64,000 bases of DNA from Armatimonadota bacterium (lineage in GTDB: Bacteria; Armatimonadota; HRBIN16). Below, piece by piece: positions 9,283 through 17,327 of the stretch (position 1 is its first letter; each line of letters starts with the position of its first letter). The stretch spans positions 248,001-312,000 of the forward strand of contig BPGT01000003.1 of assembly GCA_026003175.1 (NCBI GenBank). The letters run 5' to 3'. The position numbers and the translations under genes were made by a program. The notes beneath the pieces were generated by a model. That model saw only the letters and a list, made by a program, of their open reading frames with translations, was not told the DNA's origin and made no database searches.

Positions 9283-9359
9283 CGGTTTTACCTCCCGTAG
9301 TTGAGAAAATCGTGAACAGGCTGGTGCAGGTATTGAAGCCACTTCGGCATTTTCAGGAT
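8625..9359. repeat. 735-bp direct repeat, copy 1
   Basis: This stretch matches 11225-11959 at a constant offset of 2600 bases. The only difference I find is G at 9329 against A at 11929. It covers the whole pseudopilin gene, the 5-bp spacer and the last 24 codons of the upstream membrane gene, then identity stops sharply at 9360. Confidence 0.9.
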
Positions 9360-9839
9360 GGCGACCCCCGCAACGATGGGCTCCACAGATAGTCCTATAA
9401 ACGCCAGCAGGGCGTAGCGCCAGTCGTTACCGGGCGGTGGTCCATACTTGCCAGACATCCCCACCAGCACGCCAGCCAGCCACAGGAGCCAGCCGCTGTT
9501 TATCAGCAATAACCCTAAGCAGAGGAACATTACCAATTTTCGGACACGAGCGGTTTCATCGGCGCGATGTCTCCACGCCAATGCTCCTGCCAATCCACCC
9601 CACATCAAGTAACCAAGCCAGATGACAGGCATCAGCATCAGAGCGGTAATGTCGGACGTGGCGAGTATCGCCCCCTCGGGTGGGCGTGGCGACCACAGTA
9701 GACGGGGCACGATAGCGTACACGACGGCGAGCAGCACGCCGACCAGCAATCTTGCTATCACCGCAACGAGCATGCCGGATAGCACGGCAGCTATCAGGAG
9801 GGTTATCGTTTGTGCTTTCGCTTTCTGTTGCCTGCGCAT
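9288..9839 (-). CDS. Four-to-five-helix membrane protein of pseudopilin cassette A
   Basis: This 183-residue protein has about five hydrophobic segments and ends in ILKMPKWLQYLHQPVHDFLNYGR. The same ending is found in the frame-broken gene at 11888-12419, and the two align over their length (for example PRLLWSPRPPE with NLLWSLSVPDE), so they are paralogues. It is immediately followed by a pseudopilin gene. No Shine-Dalgarno sequence is visible before the ATG at 9839. The function is unknown; the fixed pairing suggests it assists or anchors the pseudopilin. Confidence 0.7.
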   Translation of the reverse strand: MRRQQKAKAQTITLLIAAVLSGMLVAVIARLLVGVLLAVVYAIVPRLLWSPRPPEGAILATSDITALMLMPVIWLGYLMWGGLAGALAWRHRADETARVRKLVMFLCLGLLLINSGWLLWLAGVLVGMSGKYGPPPGNDWRYALLAFIGLSVEPIVAGVAILKMPKWLQYLHQPVHDFLNYGR

Positions 9840-9864
9840 ACACAGTATAGTCCATCACTACTGC

Positions 9865-10554
9865 TCACACTATGTTCTGCTTGCAGTCCACATCTTGTGG
9901 ACAAGGGACATCCGTGAAGAGATACCAGTTGTAGCGCGAGCAGTGGTCTATGTAGGGTACTTGTGCCCGTTGCACCGAACCATCCAGCCGCAGACGCAAC
10001 ACCAGTCCATGAAACATACCCGCAACGGAGGGGCTGTTTCCCATCTCGTAGGACCGCCACAGCCATTCACAGCCGCGCTCTCCGTGCAACAGACAGACTA
10101 TCACACCGTGATTGGTATCTTCGCGCTGCAAGACGCGGAAAAATTGCGATAGTTTCTCATCCTCAGGTGTGCGAACACCAAGAGCCCCGTGCGTCGCCGT
10201 ACCTGCGAACAGCAACACCGACGGATAGCTCACGGGATACTTGCTATGTGCTCCCCAACGCGCTATCGTTTCGGTCCGAGCAGCTCCCCCGAAAATATCG
10301 AGGGGGCATTTATATATCTCTTTGCTACGCAGGTATGGCTCCAGCCTTGCCAGATAGTACGGCCAGCCCATATCGCAGTCCTCGCGATACATGACAAGGG
10401 CAGCATGCAGCTGTTTCAAGTTGTTGATGCAGGGCGATTGCTGGGCATGTCTGCGTGCTTGCAACAAGACGGGTAACAGAAGTGCTGCCAGCAATGCCAG
10501 AATAGCTATCACGATAAGCAGTTCTATGAGAGTGAAGGCACGTTCACTTCTCAT
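9865..10554 (-). CDS. Type IV pseudopilin-like protein (cassette B)
   Basis: This 229-residue protein opens with [35 protein letters not shown], a canonical prepilin signal and helix with Glu+5, here with Ala before Phe+1. The body contains [10 protein letters not shown] and a tail [19 protein letters not shown] like that of the cassette A protein, but overall identity is low, so this is an older paralogue. AGGAGG lies 9 bases before the ATG at 10554. Its start overlaps the end of the upstream membrane protein gene by 11 bases, which supports co-translation. Confidence 0.85.
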   Translation of the reverse strand: MRSERAFTLIELLIVIAILALLAALLLPVLLQARRHAQQSPCINNLKQLHAALVMYREDCDMGWPYYLARLEPYLRSKEIYKCPLDIFGGAARTETIARWGAHSKYPVSYPSVLLFAGTATHGALGVRTPEDEKLSQFFRVLQREDTNHGVIVCLLHGERGCEWLWRSYEMGNSPSVAGMFHGLVLRLRLDGSVQRAQVPYIDHCSRYNWYLFTDVPCPQDVDCKQNIV

Positions 10555-11059
10555 TGGAAAACACCTCCTCTGCGGAGAGAAAATGCTTGCCTAAACGCCA
10601 TATCAAAGCGATGCCTATCACTAACAGGAAAGTGTTGACGGTGCCGTAAAAAGGGTCAGACCAGATAGGGTAAGTCAACAGATACCACAGAGCGAAGGCT
10701 ATGGTGATACCCTGGAACCAGCGTGCTTGCAACTCGGTTTTACCCCATGTGTAATACTGCACCAGATAGATACCGGTGCCCAGCACCGCCCATAGCCAGC
10801 TCCATCGCCACGTGTAGGAAGAGACGAGTACCTCCCACAGCCGTGGCAGTAGATTTCCCCGGAAGTAACCAGAGTAACCTCCAAAAGGTGCCAGATATGC
10901 CTGTCCAGATGGGAACAGCGCGAGGATACCCATAAAAAGCATGGACAGTATGTGGGGGAGCAGGTGCAGGAAACAGGTGAAAAGCAGTACACTAGCAGCG
11001 GCTGTTAGCACTGCGCCCCATGCTTCCGGTTGCGTTTTGGACCTGCGTACGCGTTCCAT
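10544..11059 (-). CDS. Membrane protein of pseudopilin cassette B
   Basis: This 171-residue polytopic protein has about four membrane segments ([69 protein letters not shown]). It has no clear sequence match to the cassette A membrane proteins but occupies the same place, directly before a pseudopilin gene. The start at 11059 (MERVRR) follows GGGGAG at a usable distance; ATG at 11065 is also possible. Its function is unknown. Confidence 0.65.
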   Translation of the reverse strand: MERVRRSKTQPEAWGAVLTAAASVLLFTCFLHLLPHILSMLFMGILALFPSGQAYLAPFGGYSGYFRGNLLPRLWEVLVSSYTWRWSWLWAVLGTGIYLVQYYTWGKTELQARWFQGITIAFALWYLLTYPIWSDPFYGTVNTFLLVIGIALIWRLGKHFLSAEEVFSNEK

Positions 11060-11222
11060 ACACATGCTCCCCTTTACCTGCTGGCTACAGATCACCGACG
11101 CTGCTGCACTGCTTCAGCGGATTACCGGACAGTCCGCCCAAGTAGCCCGGAGCTGTCCCACTCACGCCGCAGCAGAGTGACGTACCTGCGTAAAGATTGT
11201 AGATAGCACTACTGGGGGGTCG

Positions 11223-11882
11223 TCACTCACACGGCCAGACCTCCTCGCCACGCAAGGCAGGATCTGTGTCCAGCACCTCTTTGGGGATGGGACGAACGTC
11301 GGTATACAGATACCAGGGATGGCGTTGTTTCGTAGGGTAGTGGTTAGTGCCGGGTGTTTTGTGGCACAGCATTTCCGCATAACCGTGTGATATGGAACCG
11401 TCTAACCTCAGGCGCAACACCTTGCCCACATAGTCGAACTCGGCAAGCGGCCCCGGCGGCATGGAGAGGCGCTTACCGTGTAGAACACACACAGCTATGC
11501 CGTGATTGGGATCAGCCTGTTCCAAGATACGCACGAATTCGTCAGTGAAAGGGCGGTAATAGTGGTAGCTGGTTTCAATCCATTTCGTTCCTTTGTCTGA
11601 CCCCCACCACCCGGCTCCGCGTTTGTAGGTATCCGCCGGGCAACGCAGGATGCGTCGGTCGCGGATATAGGGCAACAGCAATGCCTGGAACTTGGCGGTC
11701 TCGCCGTAGTCCTCACGATACAGCGAGAAGGCTACGTGAAACTGCCTCAGGTTGCTGGTGCATACTGGCTCGTACGACTTCTTGCGCGCTTGCTGGAACA
11801 CGGGCAACAGCAACGCCACCAGCAGGGCAATAATCGCCACCACAATCAGCATCTCCAGCAGGGTGAAACCTCGTCGGAACAT
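11223..11882 (-). CDS. Type IV pseudopilin-like protein (copy 2 of identical pair)
   Basis: The 219 residues are identical to the protein at 8623-9282, including the MFRRG|FTLLEMLIVVAII signal. The ribosome site GGGAGGT is conserved as well. A longer reading frame runs upstream to 12482, but that is the coincidental joining of this gene with the frame of the broken membrane gene. The only visible coding difference from copy 1 is the stop codon (TGA here, TAG there), at the edge of the repeat. Confidence 0.85.
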   Translation of the reverse strand: MFRRGFTLLEMLIVVAIIALLVALLLPVFQQARKKSYEPVCTSNLRQFHVAFSLYREDYGETAKFQALLLPYIRDRRILRCPADTYKRGAGWWGSDKGTKWIETSYHYYRPFTDEFVRILEQADPNHGIAVCVLHGKRLSMPPGPLAEFDYVGKVLRLRLDGSISHGYAEMLCHKTPGTNHYPTKQRHPWYLYTDVRPIPKEVLDTDPALRGEEVWPCE

Positions 11883-11959
11883 CGGTTTTACCTCCCGTAG
11901 TTGAGAAAATCGTGAACAGGCTGGTGCAAGTATTGAAGCCACTTCGGCATTTTCAGGAT
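11225..11959. repeat. 735-bp direct repeat, copy 2
   Basis: This is the partner of 8625-9359. Outside it, the membrane genes are clearly diverged paralogues. The near identity inside therefore points to recent gene conversion or a recent tandem copy of this segment only. Confidence 0.9.
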
Positions 11960-12419
11960 AGCCAGAGCGTTTACCGCAGGTTCTATCGTCATGAGTACGC
12001 ATCCCTCCACAACAACCCTCCATCCATGGGGATACATGGGACGTATATGAAGTAGCACAGCGCCTATCTCTACAGGTTGAAGAAACCATCCGGTTTGAAT
12101 CAGCAGTACCCCCCAGCATAGCCATAATGCCCTGCGCTGAGCTAAGGCCGAATGCCGGTAATGCCATGCCAAGAAGCTTGCTAGTGCTACCCCAAAGCAA
12201 GTACGCAAACCATGCGGATGGAGACGTGACCAACGAATTTACCCAGACGGGTGATAACCTGAGCTCGTCAGGCACTGAAAGTGACCATAGCAGGTTGCTC
12301 GTCATCCATGCAAACGCCGCGAGCAGTGAAACAACAAGCAGCCTAGCGACAGAGGTGACAAGTACCCCAACGAGTATTGCTTCTCCTATTTGCCCTGAGC
12401 GTGACGGTGTTTTTCGCAT
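11888..12419 (-). pseudogene. Cassette A' membrane protein, frame-broken
   Basis: The start at 12419 (MRKTPSRSGQ) follows AGAGGAGG. The frame encodes two membrane helices to AWFAYLLWG. The rest of the homologous protein continues in another frame as VALASFLAWHYRHSALAQ and ends in the shared ILKMPKWLQYLHQPVHDFLNYGR at 11888. The shift falls at a run of four Gs on the coding strand near 12190; one extra G would restore the frame and align it with the intact paralogue at 9288-9839. Either the gene is newly inactivated or one base was lost in the assembly. Confidence 0.65.
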
Positions 12420-12482
12420 TGGCTCCTCCTCTGCCCAATCGGATTTGGCATGGCCAGGGAGGCGCCCTAGCCATGCCGACAA

Positions 12483-13013
12483 CTAGTTACAATTAGGTTG
12501 TGGTTGTATACAGGGAGGCAGAGCACATGGCGCATCGTTGCCCTGACAGGGGATGTCGCCAGTTGGGGTGTCACAGCACTCCACAAACGACCACGGACAA
12601 CACGCGACGATGTAGCATCGCCGGCTACCGCAATACCATCGATACTTCCACCGTCGGTACAGCTCAGGGCCAAACATGCAGTACCATGCGCTCTCGTTAT
12701 TGCACTTAACCTGCTGTTCTGGAGGGGCTGTGGAACATTCTCCGTCTACGTCAATACACGTTGCCACTAGCGGTTGCAGGCTTTGCGGGGCAATTTGCGT
12801 TGTCTGCACCAGAACATTTTCTTGCGTTAGCGGCTGATCGGACGAACGGGCAGAACCGCTACCTCCACAGCCGCAGCCGCTATTCAATAGCAGACTCGCC
12901 GGAGCCGTCCCCCCCGCGTGCACGCCCAGCGCGGCGAGAGTGTGGGGCAGAGCGAACACGTTCGCCACGAACAGACTTACCGCCGTCCAGACCAGAAACC
13001 TCCTTAAGCGCAT
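12483..13013 (-). CDS. Cys-rich secreted protein of unknown function
   Basis: This 176-residue protein has a signal peptide (MRLRRFLVWTAVSLFVANVFA) and a mature part with 16 cysteines, starting with GCGCGG and clustered toward the end (WYCGSRRCYIVACCPW, VECCDTP, a final PNCN). Many Trp, Tyr and Pro residues accompany the Cys. The ATG at 13013 follows AGAGGAGG. It should fold outside the cytoplasm with disulfides or bound metal. It is the second gene of a unit that continues into three pseudopilin cassettes. I know no family with this pattern. Confidence 0.75.
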   Translation of the reverse strand: MRLRRFLVWTAVSLFVANVFALPHTLAALGVHAGGTAPASLLLNSGCGCGGSGSARSSDQPLTQENVLVQTTQIAPQSLQPLVATCIDVDGECSTAPPEQQVKCNNESAWYCMFGPELYRRWKYRWYCGSRRCYIVACCPWSFVECCDTPTGDIPCQGNDAPCALPPCIQPQPNCN

Positions 13014-13344
13014 TTCGTGCCTCCTCCTCTCGGTGTGATGCGGAAGCCTCCACTCCCGAAAGGCTTCCATATATATTACCGTCGCAAGAGGGCGGTTTGG
13101 TTGGGTCATAACCGTAGTATTTCACAAATTTTTTGCGCAATTCCGCCAGATACGCCTGCACCGTGCCCGGCGACAGCGACATCTGCTCCGCTATCTGGGC
13201 ACAGGTGTATCCCTGCAAGCGTAACTGCAGCACCTCGCGCAGACGCTCAGGCAGGTTGTTTGCAAAACGTTCGGCATCCAGTTCGTCTACCGCCAGCGCC
13301 TCTACGCAGGTTTCCGCTCTGTTGGGCATGGTCAGTAACCCCAT
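12880..13344 (-). CDS. HTH protein, sigma-70 region 4 / LuxR-like
   Basis: About residues 27-75 form a helix-turn-helix of the sigma region 4 or LuxR type: LPERLREVLQLRLQGYTCAQIAEQ, then MSLSPGTVQAYLAELRKKF. No region 2 or receiver domain is present. It is the first gene after a consensus promoter and so may control the pseudopilin unit. The start may be the ATG at 13344 or the one at 13329; neither has an ideal ribosome site. The frame stays open 134 bases into the next gene, and its last 45 or so residues look like an out-of-frame reading of that gene's signal peptide, so the true C-terminus is doubtful. Confidence 0.65.
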   Translation of the reverse strand: MGLLTMPNRAETCVEALAVDELDAERFANNLPERLREVLQLRLQGYTCAQIAEQMSLSPGTVQAYLAELRKKFVKYYGYDPTKPPSCDGNIYGSLSGVEASASHREEEARNALKEVSGLDGGKSVRGERVRSAPHSRRAGRARGGDGSGESAIE

Positions 13345-13386
13345 CGCTCCCGTCAGGGGTCGGTGAAAGACCGTTTATTGATGCTC

Positions 13387-13415
13387 ATTATAGAGGCACG
13401 TTGCAAGATTGTCAA
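13387..13415 (-). promoter_or_regulatory. Consensus sigma-70 promoter for the HTH/pseudopilin unit
   Basis: On the minus strand, TTGACA (13415-13410) and TATAAT (13392-13387) are separated by 17 bases. Transcription would start near 13380, about 35-50 bases before the HTH gene. Both boxes match consensus perfectly. Confidence 0.75.
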
Positions 13416-13423
13416 TGTGTTCG

Positions 13424-13609
13424 GAGGGTGTTCGAGAATTGTTGAGAAGTTGGTTGTAGCGCAAGGAGAGAGGCGTTCTTGCTATCCCTGCCTTACCTCA
13501 CCCCCGTCCCCTCTCCTACGAGTAGAGGGGCGTTCCCCCTTCCCTTGCAGGGAAGGGGGCAAGGGGGTTAGGTTATCTATCCATTCAACCAGCAATTTCG
13601 AACACCCTC
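13424..13609. mobile_element. 186-bp MITE, copy 1
   Basis: The ends are perfect 12-bp inverted repeats (GAGGGTGTTCGA at the left, its complement at the right), extending imperfectly to about 18 bp. The element is flanked by a 9-bp direct duplication, ATGTGTTCG, at 13415-13423 and 13610-13618. It is near-identical to 45917-46102. The interior holds a C/G-rich repeat with nested palindromes around GAGAGGGGCG and CCCTTGCAGGG. It encodes no transposase, so it would have to move with help from elsewhere. It fills most of the gap between the HTH promoter and the gene at 13802. Confidence 0.85.
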
Positions 13610-13801
13610 ATGTGTTCGGGGTGAGGGTATCCGAAAAAGCTTTCGTCGCCTCTGTTTCTCGGATGGTCGCAGGCGCTTCTTCGGAGGGATGCGCTCTGTT
13701 GCCTTCGAAGTGGGCGGTTCGGCAGGAGTCCTGTGATCCGCGGGGAAGAATGTGCGTGGTGTTGCACCGTACACTGGCTTCAGCGGAGGAGTGTGCTCAA
13801 G

Positions 13802-14932
13802 ATGTTACTTTCTGCAAACGTGTATTCGCGCTGGAAGTTTGGTCCGCCAAAGGACTCCTCTTACTTTCCTATCGCCGTGTGGCTACAGCAACCGCGTAAC
13901 GCCCCGCGCTTCAAGCAGGCAGGGTTTAACCTCTATGTGGGCTTGTGGCAGGGACCGACGGAGGAGCAGCTCTCCACCCTGCGCGAGGCGAAGATGCCTG
14001 TTATCTGTGAGCAGAACGCCGTCGGATTAAAGCATCGTGAAGACCCCATCATCGTCGGCTGGATGCATCAGGACGAACCCGACAACGCCCAGCCTGTGAC
14101 CGACCCCGCTACCGGGCGCAAGGGGTGGGGTGGTCCGGTACCGCCTGAGAAGGTAGTAGAGTGGTATCGCCAGATAAAGAGCAAGGACCCTGACCGCCCG
14201 GTGCTCCTGAATCTCGGACAGGGCGTCGCCAACGATAGCTGGGTAGGGCGCGGCGCCGGCGCGCACCCCGACGACTACTTCACCTACGTGAGGGGAGCAG
14301 ACATCATTTCGTACGACGTATACCCTGTAGCTGGGCTCAACTCGGAAGAGCTGTTGTGGTACGTCGCGAAGGGACTAGAGCGTCTGCACCTTTGGACACG
14401 CTGGAACGAGTCCACCGATGGCAGAAAAATCATCTGGAATGCGCTGGAATGCACCCGCATCAGCAACCGTGAGCGCAAACCCACCCCGTACCACGTGCGA
14501 GCAGAGGTGTGGATGTCGCTGATTCACGGCTCGCAAGGCATCATCTACTTTGTGCACCAGTTCGAGCCGAACTTCGTGGAAGCCGCGCTGCTGGAAGACC
14601 GCGAGATGCTGGAGGCGGTCACCGCCATCAACCGACAAATTCACGAGCTCGCGCCAGTGCTGAACAGCCCGACGGTCGCGGATGGTGCGACGGTGCAATC
14701 CTCTGCACCGAACGTGCCGGTGCATTGCATGGTGAAGCGCTATCAGGGAGCCACCTACCTGTTCGCAGTGGGAATGCACAACGCTTCCACCACCGCCGAG
14801 TTCACGGTGCGAGGGATTCCCGAACGCGCTACCGCTGAAGTGCTGGGCGAGGGTAGGCGCATCATGGTGCGTCGCGGGCGATTCGTGGACTCTTTCAAGC
14901 CGTACGAGGTGCACCTGTACCGGATGCGGTGA
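13802..14932 (+). CDS. TIM-barrel glycoside hydrolase-like protein
   Basis: This 376-residue protein has the alternating pattern of a glycosidase TIM barrel: FNLYVGLWQGPTEEQ, MPVICEQNAVG, IIVGWMHQDEPDN, RPVLLNLGQG, DIISYDVYPV, KIIWNALECTRISN and QGIIYFVHQFEP. The Asp-Glu-Pro in HQDEPDN and the Glu in ALECTR are plausible catalytic acids at strand ends. A short C-terminal beta domain follows (TYLFAVGMHNAS). No signal peptide is visible at the start chosen (ATG at 13802, GGAGGAG at 13785-13791), so it may be cytoplasmic. The family is not identified; a clan GH-A member is the best guess. Confidence 0.7.
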   Translation: MLLSANVYSRWKFGPPKDSSYFPIAVWLQQPRNAPRFKQAGFNLYVGLWQGPTEEQLSTLREAKMPVICEQNAVGLKHREDPIIVGWMHQDEPDNAQPVTDPATGRKGWGGPVPPEKVVEWYRQIKSKDPDRPVLLNLGQGVANDSWVGRGAGAHPDDYFTYVRGADIISYDVYPVAGLNSEELLWYVAKGLERLHLWTRWNESTDGRKIIWNALECTRISNRERKPTPYHVRAEVWMSLIHGSQGIIYFVHQFEPNFVEAALLEDREMLEAVTAINRQIHELAPVLNSPTVADGATVQSSAPNVPVHCMVKRYQGATYLFAVGMHNASTTAEFTVRGIPERATAEVLGEGRRIMVRRGRFVDSFKPYEVHLYRMR

Positions 14933-14963
14933 CGATAGCAGGCTGTAGATTGCGCCCAAACTG

Positions 14964-16007
14964 CTACTCTTCCAGCAAGGCAGCCGACTTCGCTTTGCCT
15001 GCCGGCAAGGTAAACAGCACCGTCGTGCCCTTGCCCAGCTCGCTCTCAATCCAGATACGCCCCTTCTGCGCCTCTACTGCCAGCTGGCAGAAGGTCAGCC
15101 CCAGTCCGGTACTGGCTCCCTCTTTGCGTGCCTCCACCTGCGCGTACTTGTCGAACACCTTGTCTACCCACTCCGGCGGGATGCCCGGGCCCTGGTCGGT
15201 CACGCTGAAGGTCACCGTGCCTCCTTCTGAGGCGCGGGTGCGGATGGTGATAGTCGAATCGGGCGGACTGTATTTTAGTGCGTTGCTCAACAGGTTCACC
15301 AGCACGCGCATGGTGATGTCGGGGTCGGCGATGACGGTGCTGACCTGTGGGTCAGCTTCGTACACTATCTGCACCCGGTTCTGCGCCGCCCACATTGCCA
15401 CCACCGCGAGCGAGTTGTTTACCAGTTCGTCCACACTCACATCCCGAGTGTGCACGGGCATCTTACGGTGCTCGAGACGCGGTAAGTCGAGCAGGGAGTT
15501 AATCAGGGTCAACATGCGGTTGCTGGAGATGAGCGCCATGTCCAGCAGCTCCTGTTCGGATTCGTCCATCCTGTTCTCGCGCATTTGACGCAGAGTTTGC
15601 AAACCGGTCAGCACGTTAGTCAGCGGCGAGCGCAGGTCGTGGATGATAAAGTGCATCAGCTCCTCGTGACGCTTGCGTGTCGCCAGCAGTCCGGAGAGCA
15701 TGTAGGTCACGGTCAGGAAGATAGCGGAACGCACCGCCAGGTTCCAGTAAGGCACGACGCCTGCAGTATCGTGGGTGGTGCTTAACACGTCCGCTGCGAA
15801 CCACGCTATCGCGCTGGTAACCGCCAGAATAACGCCCGGCTTCTCACCCGCAAACCAGTCCACCAGAATAATCGGGATAAGGTACAGGATGAGCAGGTCG
15901 GGTTCAGTAAAGTAGTCTATCGTGGTGATGATAGCTACCAGCACCAGCCCTAAAGCGACCCAGAAGTGTCGAGACCGTCTACTCAGGAAGTTGTAGAGCG
16001 TTTGCAC
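14964..16007 (-). CDS. Membrane sensor histidine kinase
   Basis: This 347-residue kinase has four to five N-terminal membrane helices (to about residue 110), a HisKA domain with HFIIHDLRSPLTNV (phosphoacceptor His at about 123) and a HATPase domain. The N box (NLLSNALKYSPP), G1 (DQGPGIPPE), and G2 (STGLGLTFCQLA) are all present. The start is GTG at 16007 with GGAGG 8 bases upstream. It follows the site-2 protease gene by 13 bases. No response regulator is adjacent, so its partner lies elsewhere. The sensing part is only loops between helices, which suggests a membrane or small-ligand signal. Confidence 0.88.
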   Translation of the reverse strand: MQTLYNFLSRRSRHFWVALGLVLVAIITTIDYFTEPDLLILYLIPIILVDWFAGEKPGVILAVTSAIAWFAADVLSTTHDTAGVVPYWNLAVRSAIFLTVTYMLSGLLATRKRHEELMHFIIHDLRSPLTNVLTGLQTLRQMRENRMDESEQELLDMALISSNRMLTLINSLLDLPRLEHRKMPVHTRDVSVDELVNNSLAVVAMWAAQNRVQIVYEADPQVSTVIADPDITMRVLVNLLSNALKYSPPDSTITIRTRASEGGTVTFSVTDQGPGIPPEWVDKVFDKYAQVEARKEGASTGLGLTFCQLAVEAQKGRIWIESELGKGTTVLFTLPAGKAKSAALLEE

Positions 16008-16020
16008 GTTATGCCTCCAG

Positions 16021-17127
16021 CTACATGATACTCTGCCGAAAGCCTCTTCGGGACGCAGTATCCAGAGCGGACTGAATCAGCATAAACTCTCCGATGTTGT
16101 CCATTGTTAGCAGACCTACCAGTTCACCGCTGCGCACCACCGGTATCGAATGACAGGCGCACGCTTGCAGGCGTGGTAGTACGTTCTCCAGCATCTCAGC
16201 GGCATCTGCCACTTCGAAATCCCGCTGCATGACTTCCCGTACAAGGCGGTGCATCCCTTGTTGCGCCAACGCGTTCAGCAGGTCGCTGCGGGTCAGTATC
16301 CCTGCGATTCGCCCACCTTCAATGACTGGAAAGTCCTGTTGCCAGCCGCTGAGGATAAGCTCCACCACCCGTTCCAGAGGGTCATCAGGCGAGACGGTGC
16401 GAAAGTCGGTCAGCATCGCCCGTTGTACCGGAATGCCTCCCAGCGCGGATTTGATTTGCACCATGCTGGCTTCCTGTGCCGCGCCAATCCATACGAAGAA
16501 AGCGATGAACAGCAGGAACGGGTTGAGAAACAGCCCCAGAAAGCCGAACAGAAACGCCATGCCCTGTCCTAATGCCGCAGCGATGTTGGTCGCCTGCACA
16601 TAGTCCATGCGCATCGCCAGCAAGGCTCTGAGTACGCGCCCACCATCCATCGGAAAGGCAGGCAGCAGGTTGAACGCCGCCAGAAACAGGTTCACTATCA
16701 TCAGTCTCGTCCACAGGGAACCCTGCACCACATCCGGCTCCATCGGCAGCAACATGCTCCTCGCCTGCACGAAAAAGTAGAGCGCGAGAAAGATAACCAC
16801 GTTCACCGCAGGTCCCGCCAGCGCGACCCACAGCTCCTGCGCCGGATTGTCCGGCATCCTTTCCAGACGCGCTACGCCACCTATCGGTAACAGCGTGATG
16901 TCGCGCGTGCGGATTCCGTACCGCTTCGCCGCCAGCGCGTGTCCGAACTCATGCAACAACACACAGCCGAACAGCAACAGAATGAACACTACCCCGCTAA
17001 CGACCGCCTGTAACGTGCCAAGCCGGACCCAGTGCAAGAGGGCAATCCATCCGATGAGTAAGAGGAAAGTAGCATGCACATACACTGCGATACCGGCATA
17101 CTCTCCCAGTTTCCATGACCATCTCAT
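16021..17127 (-). CDS. Site-2 protease family metalloprotease with CBS domains
   Basis: This 368-residue M50 protease cuts substrates inside the membrane. The zinc motif HEFGH is at about residues 59-63 and the third ligand is in NLLPAFPMDGGRVL (Asp at about 161). About six membrane segments surround these. Two CBS domains fill residues 240-355 and probably bind adenine nucleotides. This matches the group III S2P/SpoIVFB-like proteins. It is co-transcribed with a membrane histidine kinase, so a link between proteolysis and signalling is possible but unproven. Confidence 0.9.
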   Translation of the reverse strand: MRWSWKLGEYAGIAVYVHATFLLLIGWIALLHWVRLGTLQAVVSGVVFILLLFGCVLLHEFGHALAAKRYGIRTRDITLLPIGGVARLERMPDNPAQELWVALAGPAVNVVIFLALYFFVQARSMLLPMEPDVVQGSLWTRLMIVNLFLAAFNLLPAFPMDGGRVLRALLAMRMDYVQATNIAAALGQGMAFLFGFLGLFLNPFLLFIAFFVWIGAAQEASMVQIKSALGGIPVQRAMLTDFRTVSPDDPLERVVELILSGWQQDFPVIEGGRIAGILTRSDLLNALAQQGMHRLVREVMQRDFEVADAAEMLENVLPRLQACACHSIPVVRSGELVGLLTMDNIGEFMLIQSALDTASRRGFRQSIM

Positions 17128-17256
17128 AGTAACGTCCTTTCCTCATCTCTGTAGTCTTTTCTCTCCAGAATCAGTTACGCACGACGGGGAGAAGATATAA
17201 CGCCGAAGCACAGGTTATTTCGCGATGGAATCGGGGAATACCTTTGCCATCGGCGG

Positions 17257-17285
17257 TTGACAACGGGCAGACATCGGCGTATACT
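17257..17285 (+). promoter_or_regulatory. Consensus promoter for the TrkA pair
   Basis: TTGACA (17257-17262) and TATACT (17280-17285) are 17 bases apart. Transcription would begin near 17292, giving a leader of about 36 bases to the ATG at 17328. Confidence 0.7.
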
Positions 17286-17327
17286 GAAGTTCGGCATAAC
17301 TACAACGGATAGAGGCAAAGGTTGCAG

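Noticed and set aside
11223-12482. A 419-residue fused membrane/pseudopilin protein
   Set aside because: The frame joins two genes only because the membrane gene is shifted; the pseudopilin has its own ribosome site and an identical separate copy at 8623-9282.
13499-13590. CRISPR-like or multi-copy tandem repeat in the C/G-rich stretch
   Set aside because: The palindromes are internal parts of the MITE and do not recur at regular spacing.
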